NCBI GenBank assembly: GCA_001563885.1
Contig: LKMM01000198.1
Span: forward strand, 1-5,154
Reading direction: 5' to 3'
Origin: Natrialbaceae archaeon B1-Br10_E2g27
GTDB taxonomy: Archaea > Halobacteriota > Halobacteria > Halobacteriales > Natrialbaceae
Length of the DNA: 5,154 bases
Shown here piece by piece: positions 4,951 to 5,154 of the stretch. Every line of letters starts with the position of its first letter. Position 1 is the first letter of the stretch. The notes under the pieces are model-generated. The model was not told where the DNA came from. It searched no databases and was given only the letters and a program-made list of their open reading frames with translations. The translations under genes were made by a program, and so were the position numbers.

Positions 4951-5154
4951 TCTGCGGGCGCGGCTAGTCGCACCCTCGATAAAAGCTCGAGCAAAAGCAC
5001 TCCTTCCTTCGTTCCGAACGCGTCGCGTTCTCCACATCGGTCGTCGGCCCGCTTCTCGGCCTGCGGCCTCGCTCGCGGTCGGTGGCTGGTGACGGCCTGC
5101 CCTTCCCCGAGTCGCGTGGCTCCGCACGAAGTGTGCGCAGCCACGCTCCCGGCC
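4951..5154 (-). repeat. GC-rich intergenic repeat, right copy (runs to window edge)
   Basis: This is the inverted partner of the repeat at 3452-3583, with the three shared blocks at 5041-5079, 5095-5114 and 5146-5154. Between the terminator and the first shared block it carries about 85 extra bases (4955-5040) that the left copy replaces with about 18, including the palindrome GAACGCG-T-CGCGTTC (5016-5030) and GCTCGAGC (4985-4992). The open frames here encode Arg/Ala-rich peptides with an ASEAAGREAGRR-type string, also seen in the left copy, and are judged spurious. No gene is supported in this stretch. The repeat may continue past the edge. Confidence 0.75.
5114..5146 (-). repeat. Strong hairpin at the end of the right repeat copy
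   Basis: GCGTGGCT (5114-5121) pairs with AGCCACGC (5139-5146) and CGCAC (5123-5127) pairs with GTGCG (5133-5137), separated by one C-C mismatch (5122/5138). The loop is 5 nt. The left copy has a different sequence here but also a 5-bp inner stem, a single mismatch (G-G) and an outer stem. Confidence 0.6.

Noticed and set aside
4947..5144. Minus-strand open frames in the right repeat
   Set aside because: Low-complexity Arg/Ala translation of a non-coding repeat; no promoter or start context.
3452..5154. Composite transposon bounded by inverted repeats
   Set aside because: The outer sequences are inverted and similar, but there is no transposase, no clean terminal inverted repeat and no visible target-site duplication; the enclosed genes look native in composition.

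Overview
This window looks like a piece of a haloarchaeal chromosome (class Halobacteria, order not resolved). The DNA is GC-rich, the proteins are acidic (Asp/Glu-rich), and the hexamer CTCGAG is strongly enriched. Most genes have a TATA-like element 20-36 bases upstream of the start codon, as expected for leaderless or nearly leaderless haloarchaeal transcripts. The gene set (CetZ tubulin homologue, F420-pathway CofC, stand-alone Lrp/AsnC ligand-binding domains) is also typical of this group.

Layout, left to right. Three genes on the minus strand occupy the left half: the first 102 codons of cofC (start at 306, running off the left edge), cetZ (1607 to 429, closest to CetZ1) and an NAD(P)-binding SDR/epimerase of the NDUFA9-like type (2745 to 1831). 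A 99-bp divergent promoter region separates the epimerase from thymidylate kinase (tmk, plus strand, 2845-3450). tmk is convergent with a small minus-strand gene for a stand-alone Lrp/AsnC RAM domain (3828 to 3598). A 176-bp divergent promoter region follows, then a plus-strand pair: a single-RCK TrkA-like protein (4005-4706) overlapping by one base (TGATG) a second RAM-domain gene (4706-4936). The window ends inside a GC-rich non-coding repeat (4951-5154).

The most unusual part is the right third. The two 76-residue RAM proteins are paralogues (36 of 76 positions identical, no gaps) in opposite orientations on either side of trkA. Each is followed by the same 13-nt string GACCGACCTTTTA, and then by a copy of the same GC-rich repeat. 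The block RAM gene, U-rich terminator, repeat is therefore present twice as a large imperfect inverted repeat with the TrkA gene in the middle. I infer that the RAM proteins and the TrkA-like NAD-binding protein form a regulatory module, plausibly for K+ transport. No membrane channel subunit lies in the window, so partner and ligand are unknown.

The left half is housekeeping in character: coenzyme F420 biosynthesis, cell shape/cytoskeleton, a redox enzyme of unknown substrate, and dTTP synthesis. Long open frames antisense to cetZ, the epimerase and tmk are treated as GC-driven shadows. No rRNA, tRNA, CRISPR array, IS element or phage gene was seen.
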